Assembly: GCA_024710905.1 (NCBI GenBank)
Contig: JANJTV010000012.1
Span: forward strand, 62,001-126,000
From: Anaerolineales bacterium
Lineage (GTDB): Bacteria; Chloroflexota; Anaerolineae; Anaerolineales; Villigracilaceae
Direction: 5' to 3'
Length of the DNA stretch: 64,000 bases
The number at the start of each line of letters is the position of its first letter. Within the stretch, counting starts at the first letter, position 1. Below are positions 8,709-17,863 of this stretch, one piece after another. Both the position numbers and the translations under genes were made by a program. The notes under the pieces are model-generated. The model did not search any database. It had not been told where the DNA came from and saw only the letters and a program-made list of their open reading frames with translations.

Positions 8709-9449
8709 TTAAGAATTTCGTTCAAGGTAAGCCAGGTACAACGCCACCGAGCCAGCTACAGCGGCGTTGAGCGATTCGATTTTGCCCTGCATGGGCAGTT
8801 TCAGGATGAAATCACAGGATTTTCGTACCAGTGGGCGCATTCCCTCGCCCTCCGAGCCGACCACCAGTCCCAGGGCACCGCGCAGGGGTGACTTCCCCCC
8901 GGTCTTTTTCACTATTTCCCCGGCCTGGTCCAGCCCTGCGATCCAGACATCGTTTTCTTTTAATATCTCAATGGCCTGGGCAAGGTTCATCTGGCCGATG
9001 AGTAAATGTTCACTGGCCCCGCTGGATGCATTGACGACTGCCGGGGTGACCTCCACGGTGCGGGCTAGCGGGATGATGATGCCATGCACGCCGACAGCCT
9101 CCGCTGTGCGAATCAGCGTGCCGAAGTTTTGTGGGTCGTTCAGGGTATCGAGCAATAAAATGAACGGCGCTTCGCCCCGTTCGTGAGCCAGCCCGAGCAT
9201 TTCATCCAGCGACCGGTAAGGGTAGCCGCTGGCTTCCAGCACCACGCCCTGGTGATTCGGGTGGATTTTATCCAATCGGGGGCGCGATGCCTGCTCAATT
9301 TTGCACTTGTGTTGCTGTGCCAGGTTGACGATCTCTCCCAGGCGGCCTGTGTCCTGGATGTTTTCGGCCAGCAACAGGGAGAAAACCTGCCGTCGTTTGG
9401 CGCGCAGGGTTTCGTAAACGGCGTTGCGAGAATAGATGAATTCTTTCAT
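8709..9449 (-). CDS. rlmB: SpoU/TrmH-type rRNA 2'-O-methyltransferase (RlmB-like)
   Basis: The 246-residue protein has an N-terminal RNA-binding L30e-like domain (about 1-75) and a C-terminal SPOUT domain. The three SpoU motifs are seen as NDPQNFGTLIRTAEA, LGLVVGSEGEGM and LPMQGKIESLNAAVAGSVALY. The last two form the trefoil-knot SAM site. RlmB methylates the 2'-O of G2251 in 23S rRNA. Proximity to cysS is a frequently seen order for this family and supports the call over a tRNA-specific TrmH. It follows a small conserved gene, separated by a probable terminator. Confidence 0.88.
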   Translation of the reverse strand: MKEFIYSRNAVYETLRAKRRQVFSLLLAENIQDTGRLGEIVNLAQQHKCKIEQASRPRLDKIHPNHQGVVLEASGYPYRSLDEMLGLAHERGEAPFILLLDTLNDPQNFGTLIRTAEAVGVHGIIIPLARTVEVTPAVVNASSGASEHLLIGQMNLAQAIEILKENDVWIAGLDQAGEIVKKTGGKSPLRGALGLVVGSEGEGMRPLVRKSCDFILKLPMQGKIESLNAAVAGSVALYLAYLERNS

Positions 9450-9469
9450 GCAGGGGTATTTTACCTGTT

Positions 9470-9505
9470 AAAAAAGACTGGCTGTTCCTTTCGGTTGCCA
9501 GCCAG
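9470..9505 (-). terminator. Rho-independent terminator after the 9516-9890 gene
   Basis: On the minus strand a seven-base-pair stem, CTGGCTG with CAGCCAG (9478-9484 and 9499-9505), is followed by TCTTTTTT. It lies just downstream of the gene ending at 9516 and 20 bases before the rlmB start, so it would separate or attenuate rlmB. Confidence 0.6.
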
Positions 9506-9515
9506 CCCGGGTTGA

Positions 9516-9890
9516 TTACACAATCATCTTTTCGGCTTTGAAGCGTTCGTAGCCTTTTTTTGCCAGGTTTTCCAGTTCGGCGAAGAGGGCTTCATCCAAC
9601 GCTTTGAAGTTAAAGCAGGATTTGCCCTGCATGCGTTTTCTTAAGGCCGGTGAAGCGCTTTCAAGCATTTCTGGGAAGGCATAGACGGACATCAGGTGGC
9701 AGGAGACGTAATTCTTCTTGATCTGCACGCCGCCGAACCACATTTCCCGCCCGCGGGTGGCGGAGGTGACCGGCCCGGTCAGGATGAAGTCGTTTTCGGT
9801 GTTGATGCTTGCTTCAAGCCCCTTGCCCTGGAAGGGCTGGTAAATGCGTTTTACGCGCTCAAAGATGGTTTTGAAGTCATCGTTTGGCAT
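9516..9890 (-). CDS. Conserved hypothetical protein
   Basis: This 124-residue soluble protein has a mixed alpha/beta pattern and the conserved-looking segments QIKKNYVSCHLMSVYAFPEM and KRMQGKSCFNFKALDEALFAELE. I recognise the type as a small conserved bacterial protein that may share the DUF1801-like fold, but I cannot name a function. It is preceded by cysS in the same direction with a gap of about 20 bases and a good AGGAG site, so it is probably co-transcribed with it. Confidence 0.7.
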   Translation of the reverse strand: MPNDDFKTIFERVKRIYQPFQGKGLEASINTENDFILTGPVTSATRGREMWFGGVQIKKNYVSCHLMSVYAFPEMLESASPALRKRMQGKSCFNFKALDEALFAELENLAKKGYERFKAEKMIV

Positions 9891-9911
9891 CTTTGTCTCC
9901 TGTAGAATTAC

Positions 9912-11306
9912 TTACCAGTGCCAGGTGGAGCCTTCCTTGCTGTCCTCCACGGTTACGCCCAGTTCCTTGAGCCGGTCGCGAATCAGGTCTGAAAGCCGCC
10001 AGAGTTTTTGTTGGCGCACCTCGCTGCGAACTTCGAGCAGCAGGTCGATGAATTTGTCTGCGTCGCCAGAGCCGCTTTTTTCCTCCAACCGCAGGCCATA
10101 AACGCGAGTCAGTTCGCGCAGGGTGTCCTGGGCAGTCTGGAGTTGTTCGCTGGTTGCGCCCTGGTCGCGGGCGCTGTTGATGGCGCGCACAAAATCAAAG
10201 ATGCTGCCCAGCGCCCCGGCAGTGTTGAAGTCATCATCCATGGCGGCGACAAAAGACGCTTTAACGGTTTCGATGGCAGAGGCCAGTGCGCCAGAACCCT
10301 CCACAGGGAGGCCTTTGGCGCCTGGTTGGGCAGGCTTGAGTGCGGATTTGATTCTCTCCAACCCTTTTTCGGCGGCATCCAGTGTTTCGTCATTGAACAT
10401 TAGCGGGTTACGATAATTCCCATTCAAGACCAGCATGCGCATCACATCTGCATTGCGCCTGCTGAGGAATTCCTTGATGCTTATGATATTGCCCAATGAT
10501 TTGGACATCTTCTCGCCGCCGAGTTGCAGCATGCCGTTGTGCATCCAGTAGTGGGCAAATGGTTTGCCGGTGTAACTTTCGGTCTGGGCAATTTCGTTTT
10601 CGTGGTGTGGGAAGATCAGGTCGTTGCCGCCGCCGTGAATGTCAATCTGTTCACCTAATTCGGCCAGGTTCATGGCCGAGCACTCGATGTGCCAGCCGGG
10701 GCGGCCCTTGCCCCAGGGGCTTTCCCAGAACGGTTCCCCGGGCTTGGCGGCTTTCCACAAGGCAAAATCCATCGGGTGGTCTTTCTGCTCTTCCACTTCA
10801 ATACGTGCCCCGGCCTGCATGTCATCCAGTTTGCGGCCAGAGAGTTTGCCATAGTCTTCGTCATGGGTGACGCTGAAATAGACATCGCCATTCGGTGCGG
10901 CGTAGGCGGCTTCTTTCTGGATCAGCCCCTGGATGAATTCGATGATTTGCGGCATGGTCTTGCTAACCTGCGGTTTGGCAGTGGCCGGCAGGATGTTCAA
11001 GTCTTCCAGATTTTGGTCAAAATCCTGGATATATTTATTCGAGAGCTCGAACGGGTCAATGCCCATCTCGTTGGCACGGCGGATAATCTTGTCGTCCACG
11101 TCGGTGTAGTTCATGACGTGCTGAACGTTGTACCCGCGATATTCAAAATAACGGCGGACAATATCAAAGACTAGCGCAGACATGGCATGCCCGACATGCG
11201 CGTCGTTATAGACAGTGGGGCCGCAGACATACATTTTGACAACGCCCGATTCGAGCGGTTGGAATTCTTCTTTTTTACGGGTCAAGGTATTGTAAATGCG
11301 AATCAT
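9912..11306 (-). CDS. cysS: Cysteinyl-tRNA synthetase
   Basis: The 464-residue class Ia enzyme charges tRNA-Cys. HVGH at residues 37-40 is the HIGH motif and KMSKS at 266-270 is intact. The zinc ligands that select cysteine are present: Cys28, Cys209, His234 and Glu238 within HHENE. The C-terminal DALR domain and a short basic tail follow. The start is clear, with GGAG seven bases upstream and a TATAAT box about 20 bases upstream. Confidence 0.97.
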   Translation of the reverse strand: MIRIYNTLTRKKEEFQPLESGVVKMYVCGPTVYNDAHVGHAMSALVFDIVRRYFEYRGYNVQHVMNYTDVDDKIIRRANEMGIDPFELSNKYIQDFDQNLEDLNILPATAKPQVSKTMPQIIEFIQGLIQKEAAYAAPNGDVYFSVTHDEDYGKLSGRKLDDMQAGARIEVEEQKDHPMDFALWKAAKPGEPFWESPWGKGRPGWHIECSAMNLAELGEQIDIHGGGNDLIFPHHENEIAQTESYTGKPFAHYWMHNGMLQLGGEKMSKSLGNIISIKEFLSRRNADVMRMLVLNGNYRNPLMFNDETLDAAEKGLERIKSALKPAQPGAKGLPVEGSGALASAIETVKASFVAAMDDDFNTAGALGSIFDFVRAINSARDQGATSEQLQTAQDTLRELTRVYGLRLEEKSGSGDADKFIDLLLEVRSEVRQQKLWRLSDLIRDRLKELGVTVEDSKEGSTWHW

Positions 11307-11326
11307 TTCTTTCTCCTAATCTCTGA

Positions 11327-11332
11327 ATTATA
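11327..11332 (-). promoter_or_regulatory. -10 element of cysS
   Basis: A perfect TATAAT on the minus strand, preceded by TGGG, lies 20 bases before the cysS ATG. The -35 match (TTGCTT) is at short spacing and overlaps the upstream hairpin. The short context TGGGTATAAT recurs at 18677-18686 and 24923-24932. Confidence 0.5.
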
Positions 11333-11343
11333 CCCATAGAAAT

Positions 11344-11380
11344 AGGAAGCAACGCGGCTGGCTGAACCGCGTTGCTTCCT
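11344..11380 (-). terminator. Hairpin terminator after the PIN-TRAM gene
   Basis: A perfect inverted repeat with 14-base arms (11344-11357 and 11367-11380) and a nine-base loop sits 19 bases beyond the PIN-TRAM stop. On the minus strand it is followed by ATTTCT, a weak U-tract. It separates this gene from cysS. Confidence 0.6.
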
Positions 11381-11399
11381 GGATAATCGCGAGGGGTGA

Positions 11400-12449
11400 T
11401 TATTCTTCGATCTTTGCGAAGACCATGCGCCCGGCAGCAGTCTGCAGGACTTTGGTAACAACCACGTGCTTAGTCTGGTTGATGTAGCGGTTGCCATGCT
11501 CAACAACGACCATGGTGCCGTCTTCCATGTAGCCAACACCCTGGTTGCTTTCCTTGCCTTCCTGGATTACCTGTACGTTCAAGGTTTCACCGGGTAACAC
11601 AACTGATTTAACGGAATTTGCCAGTTCGTTGATGTTCAGGATGGTCACCCCCTGGAGTTCGGCCACGCGATTCAGGTTGTAGTCATTGGTCAGGATGGGA
11701 CATTTCAACTGACGGGCCAGGATGACCAGCTTGTCATCCACTTCCCGGACGCCTTCCACATCAATATCGCTGATGCGGGTGCTGACGTTTGGCTCCTTTT
11801 GCAGGGCGGAGAGCACTTCCATGCCGCGACGGCCACGTTGGCGGCGCAGACTGTCTGGCGAGTCGGCAATATATTGCAATTCATTCAGCACAAAACGCGG
11901 GATGAGTAATGCACCGGGCAGGAAACCTGTGCGTGCAATATCAGCCACGCGACCGTCAATGATTACGCTGGTGTCCAGCAGGATGGTGCGCCCGCCGTGA
12001 GTTCCCCCGGCCAGCGTTTCCCCACCGCGTCCTCCGATAGAGCCAATCACATTCCACAGGTCGGTCTGGCGCATGACGAACAGACTCACCCCAAAGTAGC
12101 TGAAAAGTAAGACAGAGACAAAGGGCAGTACATCACCAAACGGAGCAGGTAGCAACGAGATTGGGAAAGTGAGTAACGCAGCAATTATGAGGCCTGTAAC
12201 AAGCCCCATCAACCCCGCCAGCAGGGCTTCAGCAGAAACCCTGCTGAACAGGCTCCGCAATGCACGCGCAGGTCGGGTGGTGAAGAAAGGAGTTGCTATC
12301 AGGCCGAATAATGCACCTACCAACGCCCATGCCAGCGTATATGTTCCAATCGGTTGGGAGTAACCCTGGCTGAACCAAAAACCCCAGTACCCACCCAGGA
12401 TACTGAACACGAACATTCCGACAATGCGGACGGTAAAATCAGAACTCAT
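11400..12449 (-). CDS. Membrane-anchored PIN and TRAM domain protein (YacL-like)
   Basis: The 349-residue protein has four predicted transmembrane helices in the first 125 residues, a PIN nuclease domain (about 154-275) and a TRAM RNA-binding domain (about 284-349). The PIN acidic site is complete: Asp159, Glu190, Asp239 and Asp256. YacL-type proteins are widespread in Gram-positive and Chloroflexota genomes and are expected to be membrane-bound ribonucleases, with a substrate not established. It is divergent from moaA; AAGGAG precedes the start. Confidence 0.9.
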   Translation of the reverse strand: MSSDFTVRIVGMFVFSILGGYWGFWFSQGYSQPIGTYTLAWALVGALFGLIATPFFTTRPARALRSLFSRVSAEALLAGLMGLVTGLIIAALLTFPISLLPAPFGDVLPFVSVLLFSYFGVSLFVMRQTDLWNVIGSIGGRGGETLAGGTHGGRTILLDTSVIIDGRVADIARTGFLPGALLIPRFVLNELQYIADSPDSLRRQRGRRGMEVLSALQKEPNVSTRISDIDVEGVREVDDKLVILARQLKCPILTNDYNLNRVAELQGVTILNINELANSVKSVVLPGETLNVQVIQEGKESNQGVGYMEDGTMVVVEHGNRYINQTKHVVVTKVLQTAAGRMVFAKIEE

Positions 12450-12570
12450 GATAATTGCTCCTTAAAAATAAAAAATAGAAATAAATCCAAGTTTAACTTA
12501 AATGTATGATAGCACGGCAGTATGCTGGCGTCAATTACTGGCGGGGCTGTAAACAACAAAATTCTTATGC

Positions 12571-12596
12571 TTGTCTAATCTGCCAGACTGTATAAT
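12571..12596 (+). promoter_or_regulatory. moaA promoter
   Basis: A perfect TATAAT (12591-12596) has TTGTCT at 12571-12576 with a short 14-base spacer. The start codon is 33 bases downstream with GGAG between. No molybdenum-cofactor riboswitch fold is evident in the short leader. Confidence 0.5.
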
Positions 12597-12629
12597 AACA
12601 GCCCTTAATGTTATCCGGAGATAATCCTT

Positions 12630-13604
12630 ATGGCGATTGATCGTTTTGGCCGCAACATCCATTACCTGCGAATCAGCCTGACAGACCACTGCAACCTGCG
12701 ATGCATTTATTGCATGCCTGAAGACCAGACCTTCAGGCCAAATGCGGATTTAATGCAGGATGATGAGATATTACTGCTTACTCGTTTGTTTGCCGGGCTG
12801 GGCTTCGATAAATTCCGCCTGACGGGCGGGGAACCGACCGTCCGCGCCAACATTGTTGAAATTGTGCGTGGCATTGCCAGTACCCCTGGCGTACGTTCCC
12901 TTTCCATGACCACCAATGGCATCCTGCTTGCTCGTCTGGCGGAACCGCTCCGGCAGGCCGGGTTGCAGCGTGTCAATATTTCGATTGACACGCTCGACCC
13001 TGAAAAGTTCAACCGCCTGACACGCTGGGGAAAAATTGATCAGGTCTGGGAGGGCATCCTGGCTGCCGAAGCTGCCGGGCTGACACCAGTCAAGCTTAAC
13101 GCAGTGGTGGTTAAGGGCTACAACGAAGATGATGTTATCGACCTGGCTGCCCTGACCATTGACCGGCCCTGGCAAATGCGCTACATCGAAATGATGCCCT
13201 TTGCCGGTGTGACCGATGTCCAAACCCAACAAGTGGTGACTGCTGCACAAATACAGGAAAAAATTGAAAGTGAGTTTGGCCCGCTGGAAGCCAGTGGCGA
13301 ATATGATGGCGAAGCCCGCATCTTCAAGATTCGTGGCGCACAGGGGCAGATCGGTTTTATCTCCTCGGTCACTGTGCCGTTCTGCTCGGCCTGCACCCGC
13401 GCCCGCCTCACCGCCGATGGCGTTTTGCGTATGTGCCTGTTGCGCGAGAAAGAGATCAACCTGCTCACCCCACTGCGTAACGGGGCCAGTCTCGAAGACC
13501 TGCGCCAGATGATCCTCGACGCTGTTTGGCACAAACCCTGGGGCCACGGCCTGAGCCAGGGCGTTATTCCCCTCAACCGCGCTATGAACGAAATTGGCGG
13601 TTAG
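12630..13604 (+). CDS. moaA: GTP 3',8-cyclase (molybdenum cofactor biosynthesis protein A)
   Basis: This 324-residue radical SAM enzyme catalyses the first step of molybdopterin synthesis from GTP. Cys21, Cys25 and Cys28 (CNLRCIYC) hold the SAM cluster; Cys252, Cys255 and Cys269 hold the second cluster that binds substrate. RLTGGEP at 63-69 is the SAM motif. The chain ends in Gly-Gly, which MoaA needs for activity. No other cofactor gene is nearby, so the rest of the pathway must be elsewhere. The HAD gene starts ten bases after its stop. Confidence 0.96.
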   Translation: MAIDRFGRNIHYLRISLTDHCNLRCIYCMPEDQTFRPNADLMQDDEILLLTRLFAGLGFDKFRLTGGEPTVRANIVEIVRGIASTPGVRSLSMTTNGILLARLAEPLRQAGLQRVNISIDTLDPEKFNRLTRWGKIDQVWEGILAAEAAGLTPVKLNAVVVKGYNEDDVIDLAALTIDRPWQMRYIEMMPFAGVTDVQTQQVVTAAQIQEKIESEFGPLEASGEYDGEARIFKIRGAQGQIGFISSVTVPFCSACTRARLTADGVLRMCLLREKEINLLTPLRNGASLEDLRQMILDAVWHKPWGHGLSQGVIPLNRAMNEIGG

Positions 13605-13614
13605 AACAGAGCTC

Positions 13615-14334
13615 ATGACCAAAATCATCAAAGCCATCCTGTTTGACCTGGACGGAACCCTTCGTTTCAGCCGCCCGGCCGGCACGGAAATTTTTGCCAA
13701 CCGGGTGCTTGAGATTGGCCTGCCCATTAACGACTCAGACCGCCTGCGCGCCGCCCGCTGGGAACATTACTACTGGGCGCAATCAGCAGATTTGTTGCAA
13801 GATGTGAAAACCTGGGACGAGCACGAAGATGAGTTCTGGCTCAACTACAGCCGCCGCCAGCTGGTGGCGCTTGGTCTCGCGGAAGAAGATGCTGCCACGC
13901 ACGCCCCCGCGTTGCATACCTTTATGAAAGAGCACTACAAGCCAGAGGATTGGGTTCCGGCAGCCACCCCCGAAGTGCTCTCCCGCTTAAGGGAGCAGGG
14001 CCTGGCTCTGGCAGTTGTCTCAAACCGTATGAAGGCCTATGACGACTACCTGGTTGAAAAAGGCATTGGCCAGTACTTTGAATTTTCCCTTGCAGCCGGG
14101 CTGGTTGGCAATTGGAAGCCGGAACCGGAGATATTCCAGCACGCCTTACAAAAATTGGACATCCAGCCGCACGAAGCGCTCTACGTGGGCGACAATTATT
14201 TTGCCGATGTGGTTGGTGCACGCGCCGCTGGCCTGCAACCTGTGTTAATCGACCCGAAAGGGATTTTCGACGAACCAGGCTGCCCGGTGATACAATCAAT
14301 TGAAGAAATACCCAAATTGCTCCAAAGGATGTAA
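13615..14334 (+). CDS. HAD superfamily hydrolase (phosphoglycolate phosphatase-like)
   Basis: The 239-residue product has FDLDGTL near the N-terminus (nucleophile and acid Asp), a Ser/Thr in AVVSNRMK (motif II), and Lys plus GDNYFADVVGARAAG (motifs III and IV). A helical cap lies between motifs I and II. It would dephosphorylate a small phosphoester. I prefer ATG 13615; a TTG 21 bases upstream would overlap moaA. Its stop is two bases before the malic enzyme start, so the two are translationally close. Confidence 0.88.
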   Translation: MTKIIKAILFDLDGTLRFSRPAGTEIFANRVLEIGLPINDSDRLRAARWEHYYWAQSADLLQDVKTWDEHEDEFWLNYSRRQLVALGLAEEDAATHAPALHTFMKEHYKPEDWVPAATPEVLSRLREQGLALAVVSNRMKAYDDYLVEKGIGQYFEFSLAAGLVGNWKPEPEIFQHALQKLDIQPHEALYVGDNYFADVVGARAAGLQPVLIDPKGIFDEPGCPVIQSIEEIPKLLQRM

Positions 14335-14336
14335 AA

Positions 14337-15686
14337 ATGGCCTGGGAACGAAAAGTCATGCGTGTGGTACGAGTCAGGAATCAACAACAAGTTGGCACCC
14401 TGGCTCGTTTGCTTTCTGCCATCTCTGATCATGGCGGTTCTGTGGGAACGATTGAATTGCTCTCAGAAACTGCGAACTCGGTTACCCGTGATATTAGTGT
14501 GTACGCCGAGTCGCTTGAGCATATGGAACAGTTGATTGAAGAAATTAGCAATAACGAAGGCACTAAAGTCATTACGGTACGAGATGAGGTGTTGGAACTT
14601 CACCAGAAAGGCAAAATTGCCATACGCAGCCGTTACCCGGTTGATTCCCTTTCCACACTTCGGCGCGTCTATACGCCCGGTGTGGCGGAAGTTTGCCTGA
14701 AGATTGCCAAGGACCCTTCCCAGGCGCGCTTATACACCAGCGCAAGTCACATGGTAGCCATTGTCACTGATGGCACAGCCGTGCTTGGGCTGGGCGATAT
14801 TGGCCCGCTGGCAGGCATGCCAGTCATGGAAGGTAAAGCCATGTTGATGGAAACATTGGTGGGTCTTTCAGGCATGCCCATCTTGCTCAACACAAAAGAC
14901 CCGGACGAAATTATTGCCACCGTGGCGAATATTGCACCGACCTTTGCCGCCATCCAACTGGAGGACATTTCTGCGCCGCGTTGTTTTTATATAGAAGAAA
15001 AACTCCAGCAAATGCTGGACATCCCTGTCATGCATGATGACCAGCACGGCACGGCAGTTGTTTCGACGGCTGCTTTGCTGGTGGCTGCCCGCCGCACGGG
15101 TGTGGCGCTTAACGAATCCAAAATTGGCCAGATTGGTTTGGGGGCAGCGGGGTTTGCCACTGCCAATATGCTCATGCGCCTGACGCGCAATCCGGTTTAT
15201 GGGGCCGACCTCAGCCAGGAAGCGCTTAACCGCTTGAAAGCAGCCGGGGGGCGCCCATCCACGCTCAAGGAGATTATGGCCACCTGTGACATTATCATCT
15301 CAACGACTGGCGCGGCCGGGCTGATTAAGCCCGAAATGGTGCGCAAGGGACAGATTATCCTGGCGCTCTCCAACCCGAATGCCGAGATTGAGCCGGATGT
15401 GGCCATTGCGGCCGGGGCTATCTTTGCGGCAGATGGCAAATCGGTGAACAACGTACTGGGGTTCCCCGGTATTTTCAGGGGCGCGGTGGATGCCCAGGCC
15501 TTCCGTATTTCGCACGAAATGCTGGCTGCTGCGGCGCACACCATTGCTGATATGGCGCCTTCAGGTGAGTTGGTTCCCAATCCGTTGGACAAGCAGGTGC
15601 ATATGGCGGTGGCGCGGGCTGTGGCTTCGATGGCGATGAAGCAGGGCATTGCGCGGGCCGATTATGTGCCTTATGCGGAAGAATAA
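14337..15686 (+). CDS. NAD-dependent malic enzyme with N-terminal ACT domain
   Basis: The 449-residue protein has an ACT-type regulatory domain (about 8-82) followed by a malic enzyme. Tyr112 in RVYTPGVAE and Lys167 in MEGKAML are the catalytic pair; Glu209-Asp210 and Asp235 bind the divalent metal. GLGAAGFA at 267-274 is the dinucleotide-binding loop. It converts malate to pyruvate and carbon dioxide, linking the TCA pool to pyruvate. The ACT domain suggests allosteric control by an amino acid or related ligand, which is inference. AAGGA precedes the ATG. Confidence 0.93.
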   Translation: MAWERKVMRVVRVRNQQQVGTLARLLSAISDHGGSVGTIELLSETANSVTRDISVYAESLEHMEQLIEEISNNEGTKVITVRDEVLELHQKGKIAIRSRYPVDSLSTLRRVYTPGVAEVCLKIAKDPSQARLYTSASHMVAIVTDGTAVLGLGDIGPLAGMPVMEGKAMLMETLVGLSGMPILLNTKDPDEIIATVANIAPTFAAIQLEDISAPRCFYIEEKLQQMLDIPVMHDDQHGTAVVSTAALLVAARRTGVALNESKIGQIGLGAAGFATANMLMRLTRNPVYGADLSQEALNRLKAAGGRPSTLKEIMATCDIIISTTGAAGLIKPEMVRKGQIILALSNPNAEIEPDVAIAAGAIFAADGKSVNNVLGFPGIFRGAVDAQAFRISHEMLAAAAHTIADMAPSGELVPNPLDKQVHMAVARAVASMAMKQGIARADYVPYAEE

Positions 15687-15715
15687 GGAAGGGGGGCAAC
15701 ATAGCCCGCCCTTTT
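15687..15715 (+). terminator. Terminator between convergent genes
   Basis: Just after the malic enzyme stop, an AAGGGGGGC and GCCCGCCCTTTT hairpin with one bulge and a six-base loop ends in TTTT. It lies between two convergent genes and would serve the plus-strand one best. Confidence 0.5.
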
Positions 15716-15718
15716 CAT

Positions 15719-16969
15719 TTAGTCGTACATGAATTTCTGTTTGCTCTCCCGCACCACTTCTTCTTTGAGTAATAATCCGAGGCGGGTCATCCCCTCGCGG
15801 ATGGTGTCGGGGTCCGGGTAGGAGAAATTGATGCGCATGGTGTTGTGACCGCCGCCAGTGGGGTGGAAGGCTGCTCCAGGTACAAAGGCCACTTTCCTTT
15901 CCAGGGCTTTTTTTAGGAGTTCGGCGGCGTCCATTTTTTCGGGCAGCACACCCCACAGGAACATGCCACCTTCGGGGCGTGTCCAGTGGACTTCACGGGG
16001 CCAGACCTCGTCCATGACTTCCAGCATGACATCCCGCCGTTCTTTGTAGGTGGCGCGGATGAGTTTGACATGTTCATTCAAGAAGCCGCCCTTGGCGACT
16101 TCGTAGGCTACAAACTGGCTGAGCGTGGAAGTGTGCAGGTCGGCGGCCTGCTTGGTCATTACCAGGCGGCGGATGACTTCGGGCGGGGCAATCACCCAGG
16201 CCAGCCGCAGGCCGGGGGCGAGCAGTTTCGAGAAAGTGCTCATATAAATAACGTTACCGCTGTAGTGCCCGCCGTTGGGGCCGCGGAAGTCGCTATCCAG
16301 TTTGACAACGGAGGGAATGTGCTCACCATCGTAACGCAGTTGGCCGTAGGGATCATCTTCGATCAGGGGGACGCCATATTTATCTGCCAGTTCGATCAGC
16401 TTTTTCCGGCGTTCCAGTGTCAGGGTGACGCCGCTGGGATTCTGGAAGTTGGGCAGGATGTAGATGAATTTCGGGCCAATGCGCAGGGCGGCTTCAAGTT
16501 CATCCACGACCATGCCGTGTTCATCGGAGCGTACAGAGATATATTGTGCGCCGTAGGCATTCCAGGCTTGCAGGGCACCTAGGTAGGTGGGCGATTCAAC
16601 GACGACATAATCTCCCCGGTTAATAAACAGTCGGCCGATAAAATCCAGCGCTTGCTGTGAACCGGAAGTGAGCATGATATTGTCGGCTGAAACTTCAATG
16701 CCGTAGCGGGCAGTGTGGCGGGCAATCATCTCGCGCAGGGGTTTATAGCCTTCGGTCGTGCCGTATTGCAGGGCTTGCGGCCCCTGTGTTTCAAGTACGG
16801 TGTTGCAAGCTTCGCGGAATTTTTCTATGGGGAAGACGGCCGGGGCGGGCAGCCCTCCGGCAAATGAGATGACGTCTGGTTGTTCGGTCAGTTTGAGTAA
16901 TTCTCGAATGACCGAGCTGCCCATTTTGCTGGCGCGGTGGGCATAACGATATTCCCAGGGTGTTTGCAT
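15719..16969 (-). CDS. PLP-dependent class I/II aminotransferase (2-aminoadipate/LysN-like)
   Basis: The 416-residue fold-type I enzyme has SISFAGGLPAP-like N-terminal residues, TSGSQQALD (cofactor phosphate site), NPSG with Asn177, Asp205 and Tyr208, and the Schiff-base Lys248 in STFSKLLAPGLR. The sequence groups with MocR-like/LysN 2-aminoadipate and aromatic aminotransferases without the DNA-binding domain. Donor and acceptor are not certain. AAGGAG lies just before the ATG. A minus-strand hairpin with a U-run sits about 35 bases upstream of the start. Confidence 0.9.
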   Translation of the reverse strand: MQTPWEYRYAHRASKMGSSVIRELLKLTEQPDVISFAGGLPAPAVFPIEKFREACNTVLETQGPQALQYGTTEGYKPLREMIARHTARYGIEVSADNIMLTSGSQQALDFIGRLFINRGDYVVVESPTYLGALQAWNAYGAQYISVRSDEHGMVVDELEAALRIGPKFIYILPNFQNPSGVTLTLERRKKLIELADKYGVPLIEDDPYGQLRYDGEHIPSVVKLDSDFRGPNGGHYSGNVIYMSTFSKLLAPGLRLAWVIAPPEVIRRLVMTKQAADLHTSTLSQFVAYEVAKGGFLNEHVKLIRATYKERRDVMLEVMDEVWPREVHWTRPEGGMFLWGVLPEKMDAAELLKKALERKVAFVPGAAFHPTGGGHNTMRINFSYPDPDTIREGMTRLGLLLKEEVVRESKQKFMYD

Positions 16970-17002
16970 TCGTTCTCCTTAGGTTTGGTTTCTGGCAGGG
17001 AT

Positions 17003-17039
17003 AAAAAAAGCCTGCCAGGTACGTTTGTACCCGTCAGGC
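17003..17039 (-). terminator. Strong rho-independent terminator upstream of the aminotransferase
   Basis: On the minus strand a 13-base stem with one mismatch (17010-17022 with 17027-17039), a four-base loop and seven Ts form a classical terminator. It is 134 bases past the S51 peptidase stop and 34 bases before the aminotransferase start. It either ends the peptidase transcript or acts as an attenuator in an aminotransferase leader. Confidence 0.8.
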
Positions 17040-17172
17040 CCGGCTGCCAGTCAGCAAGGAATGAGTTTCACTAAAAGCGGATAACCCGATATCGACTGCA
17101 TAATCGCTATAATAGTACCTGTTTCTGGCCTGCTGCGCAACCGAAGAATGTCCCGACAGGGCAGGAAACCTG

Positions 17173-17862
17173 TCATAAATATGGGATTTCCTGGTTATTG
17201 CCATACGTGGTAGTTTTCTGTTGGTTATAAATTGTCACCTTTCCGCGCCCGAGTACAATCCAGCTGTTGTCAGGGCCGCTGTTGAGCATGCCGGTCTGTT
17301 CGTCGATGCCAATCAGGATGATGGATGGCATTTGCTGTTGGATGCGAGCCGCCCAGCGCTTGCCAAAGGTGTTGTGGTGTGGCAGGACGATGCAGTTGGG
17401 CACCAAATTCAAACCTTGTTCAATGCGCCCGGTGTTTGGGTCAAAATAGTATTCGCACAGGACCATGGCCCCGGCGCTGCTCCCTGCAATCACTGCGCCG
17501 TTTGCATGGGCCTGCAGGCAGGCCTGCCAGGCCAGGCTGTTCTCCAGGGTTTGGGCAAGGTAATGGGTGAAACCTCCCAGCAGGTAAACAAGCCCGGCAT
17601 TTTGCAGGGATGTGGTGATTCCCGGGTCGTTGGCACTGGCGGAATCAATGACAGGTGCAACCTGGGCGTTTTTTGCCCCCAGGGCGGTGAACCATTCCGT
17701 TCCGTTGCGTCCGGCTCGGGCGTGGTTCGCATCCGGCGCGGCGGCCGTGGGCAGGATGTAAATAGGAGCTTCGGCCCCGCCAGCCAGGGCAATCGCCTGC
17801 AGGTCAGAGCCGCGCATTTCCCCATCAAATTCTGCCCCGCCTTGCAACAGGATGTAGCCCAT
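17173..17862 (-). CDS. Peptidase S51 family protein (cyanophycinase/dipeptidase E-like)
   Basis: The 229-residue protein has the S51 pattern: IYILPTAAA near residue 35, LLGGFTHYL near 94-102, and the nucleophile elbow AGSSAGAM with Ser129. VLPHHNTFGKRW supplies the His-rich segment. Members cleave Asp-containing dipeptides or cyanophycin; which applies here is unclear. The Met at 17862 begins one base after the stop of the upstream exonuclease gene, so the genes form a two-gene operon. A longer upstream frame would lie inside the exonuclease gene. Confidence 0.82.
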   Translation of the reverse strand: MGYILLQGGAEFDGEMRGSDLQAIALAGGAEAPIYILPTAAAPDANHARAGRNGTEWFTALGAKNAQVAPVIDSASANDPGITTSLQNAGLVYLLGGFTHYLAQTLENSLAWQACLQAHANGAVIAGSSAGAMVLCEYYFDPNTGRIEQGLNLVPNCIVLPHHNTFGKRWAARIQQQMPSIILIGIDEQTGMLNSGPDNSWIVLGRGKVTIYNQQKTTTYGNNQEIPYL

Positions 17863-17863
17863 C

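Noticed and set aside
12450-12629. Possible molybdenum-cofactor riboswitch upstream of moaA
   Set aside because: The transcribed leader after the -10 is about 27 bases, too short for that aptamer.
12771-13727. 318-residue open frame on the minus strand opposite moaA
   Set aside because: It lies entirely antisense to an unmistakable moaA and the start of the HAD gene, has no ribosome site and no recognisable domain.
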